Shown: positions 1-25,154 of the stretch, in pieces
How the letters are laid out: each line of letters opens with the position of its first letter
Position numbering within the stretch: position 1 is the first letter of the stretch
Assembly (NCBI GenBank): GCA_020152595.1
Contig: JAIGNY010000196.1
Location: 1,460,001-1,524,000, forward strand
DNA from: Chiridota heheva
Lineage: Eukaryota; Echinodermata; Holothuroidea; Apodida; Chiridotidae
Length of the DNA: 64,000 nt
Direction: 5' to 3'
Notes under the pieces: generated by a model
What the model saw: the letters and a program-made list of their open reading frames with translations, nothing else
The model's database searches: none
Told to the model about the DNA's origin: nothing
Made by a program: the position numbers and the translations under genes

Positions 1-304
1 CATTTACCTTAAAACTCTAAATATGAGAAACATAATTTTCTTTTTTATAGAAATACAAAATTGTTTTGGATCTAGAGAATGACATCACAAAGTAAATTGT
101 ACTGATCACTTTTAACACACTGGTCAAATCTATGAAATGCAATATAACTCTTCAATGGAATTAGATATCCACATGATTTTTCACCCATTTTTTTTCTCTA
201 ATAGTCCTCTGACACATAAATGAAAATACAAATTCACGGGAATATTCCTTGGAGCCCCCGCCATAAAGTGAGGGCGTGGTTTTTGGCAAATTTATGTGAA
301 CTTG
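1..304. other. EGLN downstream flank, no feature
   Basis: AT-rich sequence without a recognisable gene or repeat. It abuts the retrotransposon fragment that begins at about 305. Confidence 0.5.
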
Positions 305-540
305 ATTGTTTGTTTGTTTGATGAGGGCTTAACGGCACCACGACAACTAAGGTCAAATTGTGCCTGAGAGGTCAGATCATTCTAGAGGTAGGAAGGAAAG
401 GAAACAGGAGGAGAATGAGAGAAATTCAAGAACAAAAGGTCAGAAAGCTGTGATTGAGAGGGGAGGTGCATGGTTGAAACAAAAACAAAGTAGAGAGGGG
501 GTGGAAGAGGAGAATTAAATATGGTTGTAGAGGGAGGCAT
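305..540 (-). mobile_element. Non-LTR retrotransposon 3' fragment (RNase H/I-Nimb-like family), copy 1
   Basis: On the minus strand the sequence runs to the shared 3' end GTGCCGTTAAGCCCTCATC and a (CAAA)n tail, seen on the plus strand as tgtttgtttgtttgatgag. It shares over 200 bp with 4556-5200, 31430-32010 and 42708-43092. The 5' part is truncated. Confidence 0.7.
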
Positions 541-675
541 TGCATCGTGCGGTCAACGGAGGTTACTCACTTAATCTTCTCTGTGCCTCTGGGGATGTTT
601 TGAGTATTTACCTCTCTGAGGAGCATAATCTTATTGGTGGTTTACCTTGGGATCTGGCCCTCTTTTGGTTCTAGT

Positions 676-848
676 AGTTAGGTAGGTAGTTTGGGTATTT
701 TACATTCCCTTCTCAACAGCTAAGGTTATATAGAAATGTTCACGGTCGTTTGGTAAACCAGTTGTGAAGCACTGGTGAAGATCCACTGGAAATCATACCC
801 GGGATCTCTAGCATCCAAAGCTTAAATGACCGCTAGACAACGGAGGTA
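676..848 (-). mobile_element. tRNA-derived SINE, copy 1
   Basis: On the minus strand the head reads tgtctagcggtcat, like a tRNA A box, followed by a B-box-like region. The body (cagtgcttcacaactggttt, then an aaccttagctgt motif) is shared with copies near 2750, 25672, 36051 and 54479. Confidence 0.7.
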
Positions 849-2093
849 TTCTCCCTGAAGTTGGATGGAAGTACATGTCCCATACATGTCCCAATTAGAT
901 TTTCACTTATCTTATGCCATGATTAAATAATTCCTCAAATAATTTAATCCTGAAGGTGATTTCACCCAAATTCTTAAATTTACTCTTTTTTACAAAAAAT
1001 ATCACTTTTACGTACATACCAAATATTGAATATCTTTGTTTTTCTTTACAAAATGGCAGTCATTAAATGATCAGCCTCTATGCTGGGGGTTTTCATATTT
1101 CATCAGCAGATTAATACTTAATTACTTCCATGCTACCTACAATGCAAGAAGAACAGCATTTACTGTGCATCAATACAGTGTTATGCACCTCCCATATGGA
1201 ATGTACCATCTGAATTCTGAGCATATCAGAGTCCTCAAAATGACAAAAATACTTCAAAATTGATAATCATAGTCTACCAGTGGTATAATGGCTGGTCTAT
1301 CAGTGCAACCCGGAACAGCCATACACTCTGACCGCAAGTAACTTATTAGCAATTTTAAGTTACAAAAATATTTATCTCTCATTTGAAGATGAGGGCTTGT
1401 AGAACTCACTGGAATGGGCCAACCTTTGGATCAACAATCCTGAGTTGAGTGGCCGCTTTCCAACAATTCAACAAAGATTCATTTCCATCAGAATTCCTTC
1501 AGCACATCTGTACAAACACAGCCGGCATCCGTGGATTGGTGATTAATGAAATGGATGGACATGCATTCTTTAGCTATATGATCATCAAAGAAAAAAAGAG
1601 ATAATACCAATTGTATCTCTACTACACATATCCTTACATATATCAATATACAATCAATAGATTAATCTTTTTTTTGGACATTTTGTAGGACTCATGTGCA
1701 GTTTCTGATTAGAGGCTCAACTTGTGTCCTATTTTTGCTGGGTTGGAACCTAATTGGGCACCAGGAACCCCAACTAGACTGCAGTAGACTTGACTATGAA
1801 GACTGGACTCAAGTCTTATGTTGCGGGACTCAGACTTTAAATTTGGGCACCACTCACGAATTGAATGAGGTGGACTGAACAATATAACTCTTGACTTTTA
1901 AATTAGAAATTTACATGACAATTAATACATGAAATAACTTTCACCAAAAACTTGCCTAAACTATTCTGTATATCATTTCTTTATACTATTTTATTTATGA
2001 TTTACTACAGATATCTTTACTCTTCAAAATACAATATACATATGCAACCTTTGCACCATATTCAGAGGTATGCTGATGTGAATAGCCAAAGAA
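849..2093. other. EGLN downstream flank, nothing recognised
   Basis: No conserved coding segment or repeat family was recognised. Short open frames here lack codon structure or homology that I can see. Confidence 0.45.
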
Positions 2094-2314
2094 GCGCTCG
2101 ATTAAAAAGTGAACTGCTTCGATCAAAAAGTGAACCGCTCGATCAAAAAGTGAACTGCTCAATCAAAAAGTAAACCGCTCGATCAATATGTGAACCGCTC
2201 ATTCAATATGTGAGCCGCTTCAATCAAAATTGAACCGCTCGATCAAAAAGTGACCCGCTTGAACAAAAAGTGAACTGCTTGATCAAAAAGTGAACCGATC
2301 GATCAAAAAGTGAT
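2094..2314. repeat. 20-bp minisatellite, about 11 copies
   Basis: Consensus gatcaaaaagtgaaccgctc with point variants (gaactgctt, caatatgtgaa). It lies about 290 bp downstream of the EGLN stop, possibly within its 3' UTR. Confidence 0.9.
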
Positions 2315-2601
2315 GGCGTATTATTCTAGAGCCAGTAGAAATGATAGAATTCTTCTCTTGCACAAGTTGCAAAATAGTACTGAATATTATCAACGTTACA
2401 CAATCCCGACACGAAGACTCCTGTGTTGTCCCATTTGCTGTTACTTTTTGTACTTTATGAGTGATGAAAAAACATAATCCACAAAAAAAAATTGTAAGTC
2501 AAGACTGTCTGTAAAAACCCAAACAAATTATTTTTTAATTAGATGATGCAATCACTTTTTTGTCAATTTTTTCTTGAATCCCAAATGTCCCACTGAGATT
2601 C
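2315..2601 (-). other. Probable EGLN 3' UTR
   Basis: Directly follows the TGA. It contains an acceptor-like tttttacag near 2513 that could pair with the donor overlapping the stop, and AT-rich A-runs. No clear AATAAA could be assigned. Confidence 0.35.
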
Positions 2602-15180
<12,579 letters not shown>

Positions 15181-15195
15181 TTTCGCTGACAAAAT

Positions 15196-15202
15196 GCACG
15201 TA
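15196..15202 (-). promoter_or_regulatory. Candidate hypoxia response element (ACGTG core)
   Basis: TACGTGC on the coding strand, 16-22 bp upstream of the EGLN ATG. RCGTG is the HIF-binding core, and EGLN1 and EGLN3 are HIF targets in vertebrates. A five-base core is weak evidence, and the site may fall within the 5' UTR. Confidence 0.25.
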
Positions 15203-15238
15203 ACGTCCTGAACGTTCAACTTTAGGTATAAACATTAC

Positions 15239-15702
15239 AGGTAGCACGGAACTAATTATATTACCCATTGAAGCCTATGATGAAAGAGTCAAGTTCGGGG
15301 TCCTTTTCGTACCAGAATGTTATAGATTTGGGATCATTTCCAAGTAGTAACATCTTAAATCTCTTGAATGAGGGTACTTTCAATAGAGGATCACTAGAGG
15401 TTTTGGCCCTTTTTGGGGGGGGGGCTGAAGTGAAGAGGTGCTATACACCCTCACCAAATCACTCAAATTTGGGTATGGGTCCATGGTAAAATAGTTCCAC
15501 ATGAAACTTTTACTAATCAAATCTCGTCAATTTTGGATAGGCATAGTCAAAACCTATACTTTCTCTACCATTCCTAAAATTTTCAATTTCTCAGATTTCT
15601 GATTCATGACATGAGAAATCTCGAAAATATTTTCATTAGCCTTTTTTCTGAGGGTTCCCATTTTTGGATGCGGAGTGATATCGTATTACTTCTGTGCTAC
15701 CT
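15239..15702. mobile_element. MITE copy 1, beside the EGLN start
   Basis: 464 bp with inverted ends aggtagcacggaa and ttctgtgctacct. Over 80% similar by eye to 15978-16449. It starts 59 bp upstream of the EGLN ATG, so it is in or next to the promoter. No coding capacity. Confidence 0.8.
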
Positions 15703-15977
15703 ATAGCAGTGCTTGCAAAGCGAAGCATAATGCATAACACTCGATTTAAAGTAGAATCATTATTTTAAGTAAGATATCTACCTTTAAAAATATATTATTT
15801 GGTTAATATATTAAAGAATATTTGTTATAAAGATTTTTTTAAAGTTTATATTACATAGACTTGTGCTTGAATAATATTGTTGTACATTTTGTATTATTTT
15901 TTCACCTATAATCATATATATTTTAAGATATTTGTATTGCACCTTGATTTGTTGTTTACGATTACGTCAAGTGCTAT

Positions 15978-16449
15978 AGGTAGCACGGAACTAATTTTTT
16001 GCCCCATTGAAGCCTACGATGAAAGAATCAAGATCGGGGTCCTTTTTGTACCAGAATGTTATAGATTTGGGATCATTTGTGATGATTTTCAAAAAGTACC
16101 ATCTAATATCTCTCAGATGAGGGTACTTTTAATAAGGGGTCACCAGAGGTGTTGGCATTTTTTTTTTGTGCTGAAGTGAAGAGGTGTTATACACCCTCAC
16201 CAAATCACTCAAATTTGGGTATGGGTCTATGGTAAAATAGTTCCCCATGAAACGTTTACTGAAACAAATCTCGTCAAGTTTGGATATGAATTGTCAAGAT
16301 CTATCCTTTCTCTACCATTCCTAAAATTTTCAATATCACAGCTTTCTGATTCATGACATGGGACGTCTCGAAAATATTTTTATTAGCCTTTTCTCTAAGA
16401 GTTCTTATTTTTGGATGGCGGAGTGATACCTTATTACTTCCGTGCTACC
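15978..16449. mobile_element. MITE copy 2
   Basis: 472 bp with ends aggtagcacggaa and ttccgtgctacc. Same orientation as the copy at 15239-15702 and separated from it by about 275 bp. Confidence 0.8.
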
Positions 16450-16554
16450 AACTATAAACTGTAAATTGTACACTGCATATCAGATGATCTGGGGGATGAG
16501 TTAGATTATCTATTTATTTGCACTGCCTTCAAGAATACTAGACTCTATTACATT

Positions 16555-16795
16555 GACCCTTATTATACCATCCGTCCAAACACCTTAAAAATGTTCCAAC
16601 TTTTTCATTGTAAAACTGTATCAAAGCTTAAAAAGTTGGCTAGGTTTGCCAAAGTTTTGTATCTTAGTTTAAATAACATTTTCTGATATGTCATGTGACC
16701 CTTACCCAGGCACTTAAAAATATTCCAACTTTTTCATTGTAAATATGTATCAAAGCTTAAAAAGTTGGCTAGGTTTGCCAAAGGTTTCCCATCCA
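16555..16795. repeat. Tandem duplication, two copies of about 110 bp
   Basis: Both copies contain ttccaactttttcattgtaa and aaaaagttggctaggtttgc. Each holds a short inverted pair (ccaacttttt / aaaaagttgg). Confidence 0.8.
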
Positions 16796-17199
16796 TCCAT
16801 CCATTACTTTCAATATTGTATTAAATGCCTTCTATTGGGGGCCTTTAAATTCTAACCCGGAATCAACATACCGTTAAACACTTAACCAACTTGAATGGCA
16901 TATGAAATGTAATAAGCTAATTTAAATGTAAAATGGGGCACATCAGTCACACAAATCAGATTTTTTTTTTGCATTACAAAAGAGCAGTTTACAAATAAAA
17001 AAAAATCCTAATCAACAGGTTTCTTTAAGTTTTATAACGGGTGGAGCTTTTCTTTATGAATATGCTTTTTATTTCGATTTTACTGAAATTTTGAATACTG
17101 AAGTTTATTTTCTTATATGAAACTGCTCCCTCATTTTACTTCTGTTGAAAGTCTTGCACATCAAAGTAATAGGTGTAAGGATGAGGGAGGGGGAGCATT

Positions 17200-17655
<456 letters not shown>

Positions 17656-19085
17656 TAAAACATGCATCATATGAAAAAAGACATCACTCATTTGAGCTTC
17701 CATCTTTTGGCATAATTCAGGGACAACGAAAGTTTAAATGTTTTGGATAAACAAATTTTATCTCTTTCCCCATTTATATCCATAACTTTAATAACAGAAT
17801 AAGCTGCAGTACTATAAAACAATATTTATTGGGAATACTGTGAATTGTTTTAATCATGCCATATGTAAACATGAAACCAGTGGGATTCAACATGTTGAGA
17901 AGAGCGGATGAACACCAAAGGACCCCTCCCCAGTGAAACGTACCCAAGGGAGGGGGAATGTTTTGAGGAAATTTTTAAAATTGGGATAATCTTGTTTTTT
18001 TAAATACAATTTTTTCCTTTTAAAATTTAAACAAAATTGCCCACAGAAGTAGGATAAATTTGTACACTTTGTTATGGGAGGGGGGTCTAGGACCTTTTCA
18101 GACCCCCTTACTTTTTTAATGCAACCTCCTTCAACAAATTCCCATTTGAAGGCCTCCAAGTATTGTTGTTGTGGATACAGACCCAGATCATAAATATAGA
18201 CCCAGGGTGCCAATTGTCCCATATTCCCAAAGTTCCTAGTTGCCCCTGTAATGGGGTATGTCATTTTTATCAGCTAGGATTATCCATCCTGATGCCAGAA
18301 ATGAAAAAAAAGGTGGACAAAATGATCAAAAGTTGAAGTCACAACTGAACTGATAGATTGTTTCTTTCTTAATTTCTTTGTGAAAGATGCCATTTTTCAT
18401 CTTACACAGTATTTTGAATAAGAGTATCCCATTCATTCTTCATTACAAAAAGATTGTTTAATTTCATAGGTTAACTTCATACAATACTGTAATCATTTAA
18501 TGAGCAAGCAAGTAAATACCAGGGGTAAAATAAGAAGCCTCCATGGTTAAATTTGGGTCCATTAAAAATGGGGAATAGGCATTGACATGTCCCAGGACAC
18601 TCTCTGCTTTCTTTATGTTGTCTTCTCTTTCAAAATTCCTTCAAGAGAATGGTTAGTTTCATAAGCAAGCGGGGATACCATTGAGGATGATTGTACCACG
18701 GGGTATTCACCCCTTGTCCTGGTCATCTTCGAATGGTGGAAGAGAGCATGGAGTACCCATCATAAAAACAAAACAAATGTGTCTTTCTTTCAAATCAAAA
18801 CAAAATATAACCATTTTCCTTAATTCTTATGATGAATCATCTACATTTCTATTTTGATTATACATATCTATTTGTTCAAATGTATTTCTACAAAACAAGA
18901 ATGGCAGACACAAGAGATACTTACACTCCATTATATTTATTGGATGATAATTGTTCAAAACAGACTCGGATTTCAGCTTCTTGTATCTGTAATTGAAGAG
19001 GCTCTTTGCAAGAAAGATTGGGTAATGTACCTGCCAATTAAAAAGGCTGAAATTTCACTTTATGACCTATATATTTAACCAGATA
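17656..19085. other. Intergenic, nothing recognised
   Basis: A tract with C-rich runs (17920-18130) resembling MITE ends, but no inverted pair was confirmed. No gene evidence. Confidence 0.4.
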
Positions 19086-19700
19086 TTGTAAATGATACAA
19101 ATCCCCTCACTGCAAAAAACATACTTTCCACCTTCTGTCACAACTGCCATCCCACCCTCTGTTCCACATGTCCCATCTTAATTCCCTCCCTACAGAAAAT
19201 TATACATGAAATCCAGATACTGTTCCACCACATAACTCATCACACCTGCAATCAAGATGACATCCCACCATATGCCTTGCCACCCTGTCCCAGATACCAT
19301 GCCACCCTGTCCCAGATACCATGCCACCCTGTCCCAGATACCATGCCACCCTGTCCCACCTCTCCCTGTCCCACATGCCATCCCTCCCTGTACCATCCTA
19401 CCCTGTCCCACATGACATCCCTACATGTACCATCTTACAGACCAGTCCATCCTATCCCTCAGATGACATTCCATTTCATGTTTTCCTGTCCTCCCATACC
19501 ATCCCACCTTGTCCCACATGCCATCCCTAGCCTGTCATAAATGCCATACCACCTTGTTTCACATGCCATGCCACCCTGCCCCACATGCTATCCCACCCTG
19601 TCCTATATGCCATGACATCCTGTCCCACATTCCATGGCACCCTGTCCCACATTTCATCCCATCCTGTCTCCCATGCCATCCAAATTCCTACCAATCATTC
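19086..19700. repeat. Dispersed repeat with internal 22-bp minisatellite, copy 1
   Basis: The minisatellite (about 19260-19680) has units like ataccatgccaccctgtccc. The flank at 19086-19260 and the array match 57065-57770 (shared: tcacacctgcaatcaagatg, then acatcccaccatatgcc), so flank and array moved or were duplicated together. Confidence 0.85.
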
Positions 19701-19764
19701 TGACATCTTCCACCCAACATTTCCTTTCCCCTTACTTCTATCAACCGAACATGCCCCATTCACC

Positions 19765-19850
19765 TACCATCCCTCTATACCTGCCATCCCCCCTCTATTC
19801 CCCACCTACCATCCCTCTATACCTGCCATCCTCCCTCTATTCCCCACCTA
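19765..19850. repeat. 41-bp unit, two copies
   Basis: Two near-identical copies of accatccctctatacctgcc followed by tctattccccacct. Confidence 0.85.
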
Positions 19851-20339
19851 CCACATCATCTATTTACCTACTATCCCAACCCACCTTTTGCCATCAACTT
19901 ATCTACCAAATATAATTTTAACCAAGTCATCATTCCAACCTTTACTCACTACAATGTACCACAGTTCCCCCCCTCCCCACCCTTAACTTAAATATGACAC
20001 TCTCAATAAAAACATGCTCAACATTTCTCCCCTTATAAACCAGATAGAGCTAATCTATCTACTAAATCAGAATGAAAATTCATTGCAGATGAATTTGGAG
20101 ATTATCATAAGTCTATTGTTTCCACTCTGTTCAAGCGAAGAGTTGTTTTTTGCTATTCATTCCTTAGACTTCATTATAAATTCAATTGAGTCGTCAGCTC
20201 TATTGTTCTGCTTTTTTCTCATGCCAGAACAAATCCTTTAATTGCTATACAAGTCTGGAATGCATTTGTTTGAAGCTCTTTGACAGTAAGTCTCCTTTAT
20301 ATAAAATTCTTTTCATGAAAATAGTTGGAAATCTTTTGT

Positions 20340-20470
20340 GGGTCCCTAGTCAGCCAGTAGTTGAACAATGCAGGTCAGACGGACAATAGATGTGACGGAC
20401 GGACGGAAGCTAAACAATGCACGAGGTCGGACGGACAATAGATGTGGATGGATGGACGAACAGTAAAGGT
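20340..20470. repeat. Short tandem duplication with GACG repeats
   Basis: Two copies of ggtcagacggacaatagatg (second with ggtcggacgg) followed by gacggacgg or gatggatgg runs. Confidence 0.7.
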
Positions 20471-20514
20471 GCTATATTTCCTATTCACCAACTTCATTGG
20501 CAAGCGGATAATAA

Positions 20515-20670
20515 ATAGGTTTCTAAAAGGGGGGTTTTGCCTACCAAAAGTTGGGCGCAGGAGGGGGTGGGGGGTAAAGTCACAAAACCACACTAAGATA
20601 AAAAAAGTCACCACAAAAAGATACAAATATGGAAAAGAAGTGGCAAGAAATTCCCCTTTCCTCTATAATC
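20515..20670 (-). mobile_element. G/C-run dispersed repeat, copy 1 (MITE-like)
   Basis: Reverse complement of the sequence at 35410-35590. Shared segments are aacttttggtaggcaaa (with A/C variation) and atatttgtatct, between C-rich runs. Confidence 0.6.
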
Positions 20671-20699
20671 CCACCTATTATTGTGGTCTTATCCCATCC

Positions 20700-21850
20700 C
20701 TCTTCAGTACTTCCTGGATACCATCCTAGAGCCCTTTAAAGTACATAACACGACCTGTACATCTAAAATAAATAATCAACATAACAACAGGAATATTTCT
20801 TTTCTTTTTATTAATATATCTCATGATAATCAAGGTAAATTACAATATATAGATTAGATATATTTTTATTTGCACAATTTATAAAAATAAAAAAAAGCTT
20901 GCGCTTCATATTCATTCAGAATTATAAAACCAAATGGAAGACTGGAACAGGGGTGAGATACATCTTATATTCTTTAACAGAATTCTTCATAAATTTTTTT
21001 TTTTAACTCTTTCAGACACAATTTGTATCCCAGATTCCCTCTACCAGCAAATGAAAGAACCTTATATCATCATACATGCAGTATTATGACAGAAAATGGT
21101 GTTATTATCCACAAGCAAGCAGATCAAAAAACTTGGTTGTAAAAAAGTTTGAAAACGATTCTGAAATAAAAGTTTCAATACATTAATTTGACATAGATAA
21201 GTCATACAAATTTCAAACTCCTACAAATAAAACATAAGAATACTAAAAGACTTGTAAGATAAGGATGGTGAAATGACAATTTGTATTCTTTTCGAGCTTG
21301 ACCGAAAAATGGAGATGAATTATTATTTATCTTTCTATGGATGAAGGATGAATTATTATGGGTTTCTTAGAACATTCTAATACATTTTTCTTGCACATGG
21401 CTGTAATGATAAACCATTGAGACTATCAATATCATGACTTTTTGCTCTCAGTTCTTTTGAGGCGAGAGACTTCCTTTTGTGAGATACAAATTGCTGTTGA
21501 GACCAAGACTATTGTTCTCAAGTTCTTTAAGGCAAGAAACTTAAAAATGCCCAGCATATATCATTAGGTATATCTTTTTGTTCCCCAGATACTAGTTCAA
21601 GTCTCAACTATTGCTCAGCCTTTTATGATCAAGGTAAAATTTTCAAGCAAAGGCCAATATCTTCCTTTCTTTAGAAAGATTGAATATTTGCTTTTGAACA
21701 CCACAGTAGCCAATGTTATTCTGTTACAAATATCATCAGAAATATGTGACAAGCTAAAGAAAGATGTATTCTATTTTTACCTCCAAACTACTAATTCTCA
21801 AATCTTATCACTGAAATTTATGTGATATACTTTTAGTATAAAATTACATG
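20700..21850. other. Intergenic, nothing recognised
   Basis: AT-rich sequence without gene or repeat family that I can identify. Confidence 0.45.
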
Positions 21851-21854
21851 TGAC

Positions 21855-22270
21855 AATGTCCCATACCACCCCATACCCGCAGACAAGTTACAATGCCCCA
21901 TACCACCCCATACCCACAGACAAGTTATATTGCCCCATACCACCCCATACCCACAGACATGTTATATTGCCCCATACCGCCCCATTCAAGTTACAATGCC
22001 CCATACCACCCCACACCCTCAGACAAGTCACAATGCCCCATACCACCCCATACCCGCAGACAAGTTACAATGCCCCATACCACCCCATACCCACAAACAA
22101 GTTACAATGCCCCATACCATCCCATAACCGCAGACAAGTTACAATGCCACATACCATCCCCATACCCGCAGACAAGTTACAATGCCCCATACCACCCCAT
22201 ACCCGCAGACAAGTAACAATGCCCCATACCACCCCATACCCGCAGACAAGTTACAATGCCCCATACCACT
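21855..22270. repeat. 37-bp minisatellite, about 11 copies
   Basis: Consensus caatgccccataccacccca plus tacccgcagacaagtta. One internal unit is truncated (21978-21990). Confidence 0.95.
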
Positions 22271-22769
22271 AGCATAGCAAATGCAGCTCCATAAATACAC
22301 ATTTGATTTTCACAATTCAAGTTCACTCTTTCTTGGCACTTAATTCCTGGTCTCCAACAGTGGGTTGCAAGCAGGCAGTATGTTCGGTATCTGCAATCAG
22401 ACTGCACTACCTCTTGACTACTTTGTGTCTTAAATAAAAAATATTTTAAAAAAAAAAAAAAACAGTTTTTGAAATTGATTGAATTCCTCATTGGTTAAGG
22501 CTTTGTCTCCAAAGGTGGATTGCAATCGAACGGTTTGTTTCATCTCGGCAGTGAAAGTGTATTACTTCTTCATGGTGGTGGTTGATTTTAAGTATCAATT
22601 GATTTATTGGTATTTAAACAATAAGCATCAAACAAAAATGTGGTATTTCGGGGAGGCACCAAAAAGGGCATTTTAAATTTAGACGGCATAAACCACTACA
22701 GCATGATGCAAGATGGTGAAAGCTGCAAGGAAGCTATGTTGTCCAGTCTTCTTTCACCCAAGTTGAAAT

Positions 22770-22930
22770 CTTATATCATGGAATCCCCAAGGAAAAAGGA
22801 AGCGTCGCAGACCAAAGAACACTTGGAGGAGAGATATGGAGAAAGAGGTGAAAGCAGCTGGACATTCATGGAGTGCAATTGAGAATGTAGCACAAAACCA
22901 TGTGAGATGGAAAGGAGTGATCGATGGCCT
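22770..22930 (+). pseudogene. Decayed non-LTR retrotransposon C terminus
   Basis: Reads WNPQGKRKRRRPKNTWRRD, then MEKEVKAAGHSWSAIENVA and HVRWKGVIDGL, then a stop. This is the end of craniofacial-development-2-like reverse transcriptases. Only about 53 codons remain in frame. Confidence 0.85.
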
Positions 22931-23870
22931 ATAATGCACTGGCAAGTGTGGCAAGGCATAAGTAAGTAAACCACTACATGTGTAGCGCTACATGCCAGGC
23001 TCATCTTTTAAACCTGTATTAACCTGCAACCTTATCATGTCTCCTCTGAAGATTCTACAACAAACAACATTGAATGCCTGAAACAAAGACAGTTTCATTC
23101 GGTACATGTTTCAAAACTCATAATGCACTAAATGTTATTCAAGGACTAATACCTTAGCCAGGATAGGCTACCACCAAATTTCAAAAGACTTGAAGCAGCT
23201 TTCACTTTCTTGGAGGTAGTCAAATTGTTTACTTTTTGTTATGATCCAAGCATTGCTGATGCCCTTTGTCATAAATTGGAAATGGGAAGTTTAAGATTCG
23301 TAAAACAAAATAACATGAAAGTTTCACATAATAATTTTGAAAATCTCAAATTTAGATGCATGATTAAAAAACAAATTCAGATCATCATGCAGAAAAATTG
23401 TATGGTAGATCGTAATTTTGATTAATTGGAAAACTGAAGATAGAATAGATAATAAATTATTGTTACCATTATATAATTGCAGCTATACAATGACCCTTAC
23501 TGCATCATTGCACTTATTTTTTGGAACAATTCTTCATTTTTTCAAAATCAATTAAGAAAAACAAAAATAAAATCAACAAAAATTTAATTTTCCTTATTCT
23601 CAAAATACAAAACCAGAACCAAAAGGTTTTGTGGTCCCGATGCTTTTTTTCATTTGGTGATTGATTTGCAAGTTTCGTATAAACTGTCATGTCATTGCAT
23701 ATCATGAAATATTTGTTCCAGGATATTTATTCATGAGTCACGATCACCATGCATGATGCAGATCTATAAAATAGACATACCTATTGACAACACTAGCATG
23801 TGCACAATAATTAACAACATTATCATAGCAAGTATGATGAAACAGACATACCGTTGCTCATGTATCATAT
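22931..23870. other. Intergenic, nothing recognised
   Basis: AT-rich sequence without a recognisable feature. Confidence 0.4.
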
Positions 23871-23874
23871 TTGA

Positions 23875-24702
23875 AGAATTTCAGGTAAAGCCCTGCCTAC
23901 TCATTAATATGCATGGGATCACCACCAAAACCAATAAGGCACATCCACAGAACATGATCTACATATGATTTAAATCCAGTTTATCATTCTTTAGATACTG
24001 TGATTACAAGCTTTTTTATGCAAAATCATATTAAGCCCTGCCTACTATGTATACTAATGAAATTCAATGTTTTTATACCATAAACATGTACACATTAGCA
24101 AACATCACATCTGTACCAAATATGAAACAAAACATATATGGGGTTGTTAAAATATGAAAATTTCAATTTTGTTACATTAAGCCCTAACCACTCATTAATA
24201 TGATGACATCACCACCAAAAACATTAGGGCACATCTACAGACCATGGGCAATCTGTGTAAGACGTACGACTTGAATCCAGTTATCGTTCTTCAAATATCG
24301 TGTTTACAAGCTCTTTTCAGCAAAAATCATATTAAGCTCCGCCCACTATGCATATTAATGAAATTCAAGTTATTATACTATGAACATGTACACACTAGCT
24401 AATATCATAACTGTACCAAATATGAAACAAAACATATATACAGTTGTTAAAATATAGGCATTTCAAGATTTGTACATTAAGCCCTGCCTACTAATTAATA
24501 TGCATGACATCGTCACTAAAAACAATAGGGCACATCTACGAACCATGAGCTATCTGTGTACCACATATGACTTGAATCCAGTTATCATTCTTAAGGTATC
24601 ATGTTTACAATCTGGCCGTCACATACACACACCCACACATACATACATACACACACGCCATCATAACTGCATAGGTTCCTGATGCTATCGCATCGAAACC
24701 AA
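23875..24702 (+). repeat. Hairpin-ended dispersed repeat, copy 1 (internal tandem units)
   Basis: Three imperfect units of about 290 bp begin near 23890, 24180 and 24480, each with ttaagccctgcctactcatt and aatagggcacatcta. The element ends in a (CACATA)n stretch and the hairpin ggttcctgatgctatcgcat / cgaaacc at 24674-24700. Related copies: 27300, 45470 and 54830. Confidence 0.75.
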
Positions 24703-24796
24703 AAAAAGGAGATTTAAATAAGGTTTATGTGTATAAAACCATGCATATACTTGTGAATTGTGAAAAAGTTTCACTGTTTTAGCACTTGATGAATAA

Positions 24797-24897
24797 CCCT
24801 TACTCTACCACGCAGCGATATAATCACCATTTTGTGTGCCTCGTCTTTGACTCCGCCTCCTAGGTGCATTTTCAAAGAAGTGCTGGTAACGTAAGGG
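24797..24897. mobile_element. piggyBac-type MITE, copy 1
   Basis: 101 bp with inverted ends CCCTTACTCTACCAC and GTGCTGGTAACGTAAGGG. Flanked by ATAA and TTAA. TTAA targets and CCC termini are piggyBac hallmarks. Confidence 0.7.
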
Positions 24898-24995
24898 TTA
24901 ATCAACCCGCAAAAAGTGGACAGCAAACCGGGTCACTGAAGTGGACTTTGCTGCTTGGAAGACAGAGGACCCTTTAATGATTAGCCTGAGATTAA

Positions 24996-25084
24996 CCCTT
25001 ACTCTACCACATGGCGATATTATTGCTGTTTTGGGTGGCCCGTTTCCTAAGCGCATTTAAAAAAAAGTGCTGGTAGAGTAAGGG
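24996..25084. mobile_element. piggyBac-type MITE, copy 2, in cysteine synthase 3' UTR
   Basis: 89 bp, CCCTTACTCTACCAC to GTGCTGGTAGAGTAAGGG, flanked on both sides by exact TTAA. The inner end is 20 bp from the cysteine synthase stop codon. Confidence 0.8.
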
Positions 25085-25107
25085 TTAAGGAAACTGAATT
25101 CGTTGTC

Positions 25108-25154
25108 TCAATGTAGAAATTTTTGCTGTTCTTCTGTTAGAACATCAAGTAGGC
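25108..25154 (-). CDS. Cysteine synthase last exon and stop
   Basis: 47 bp after acceptor atattttccag. The phase fits the previous exon and gives [15 protein letters not shown] and TGA. Length and position match the end of bacterial homologues (SKGL plus a short tail). A piggyBac-type MITE begins 20 bp after the stop, so the 3' UTR is partly transposon-derived. Confidence 0.82.

Noticed and set aside
15181..15219. Upstream extension of EGLN by 13 codons
   Set aside because: It would begin with TTG. The ATG at 15180 has good context and places the MYND finger at the usual distance from the N terminus.
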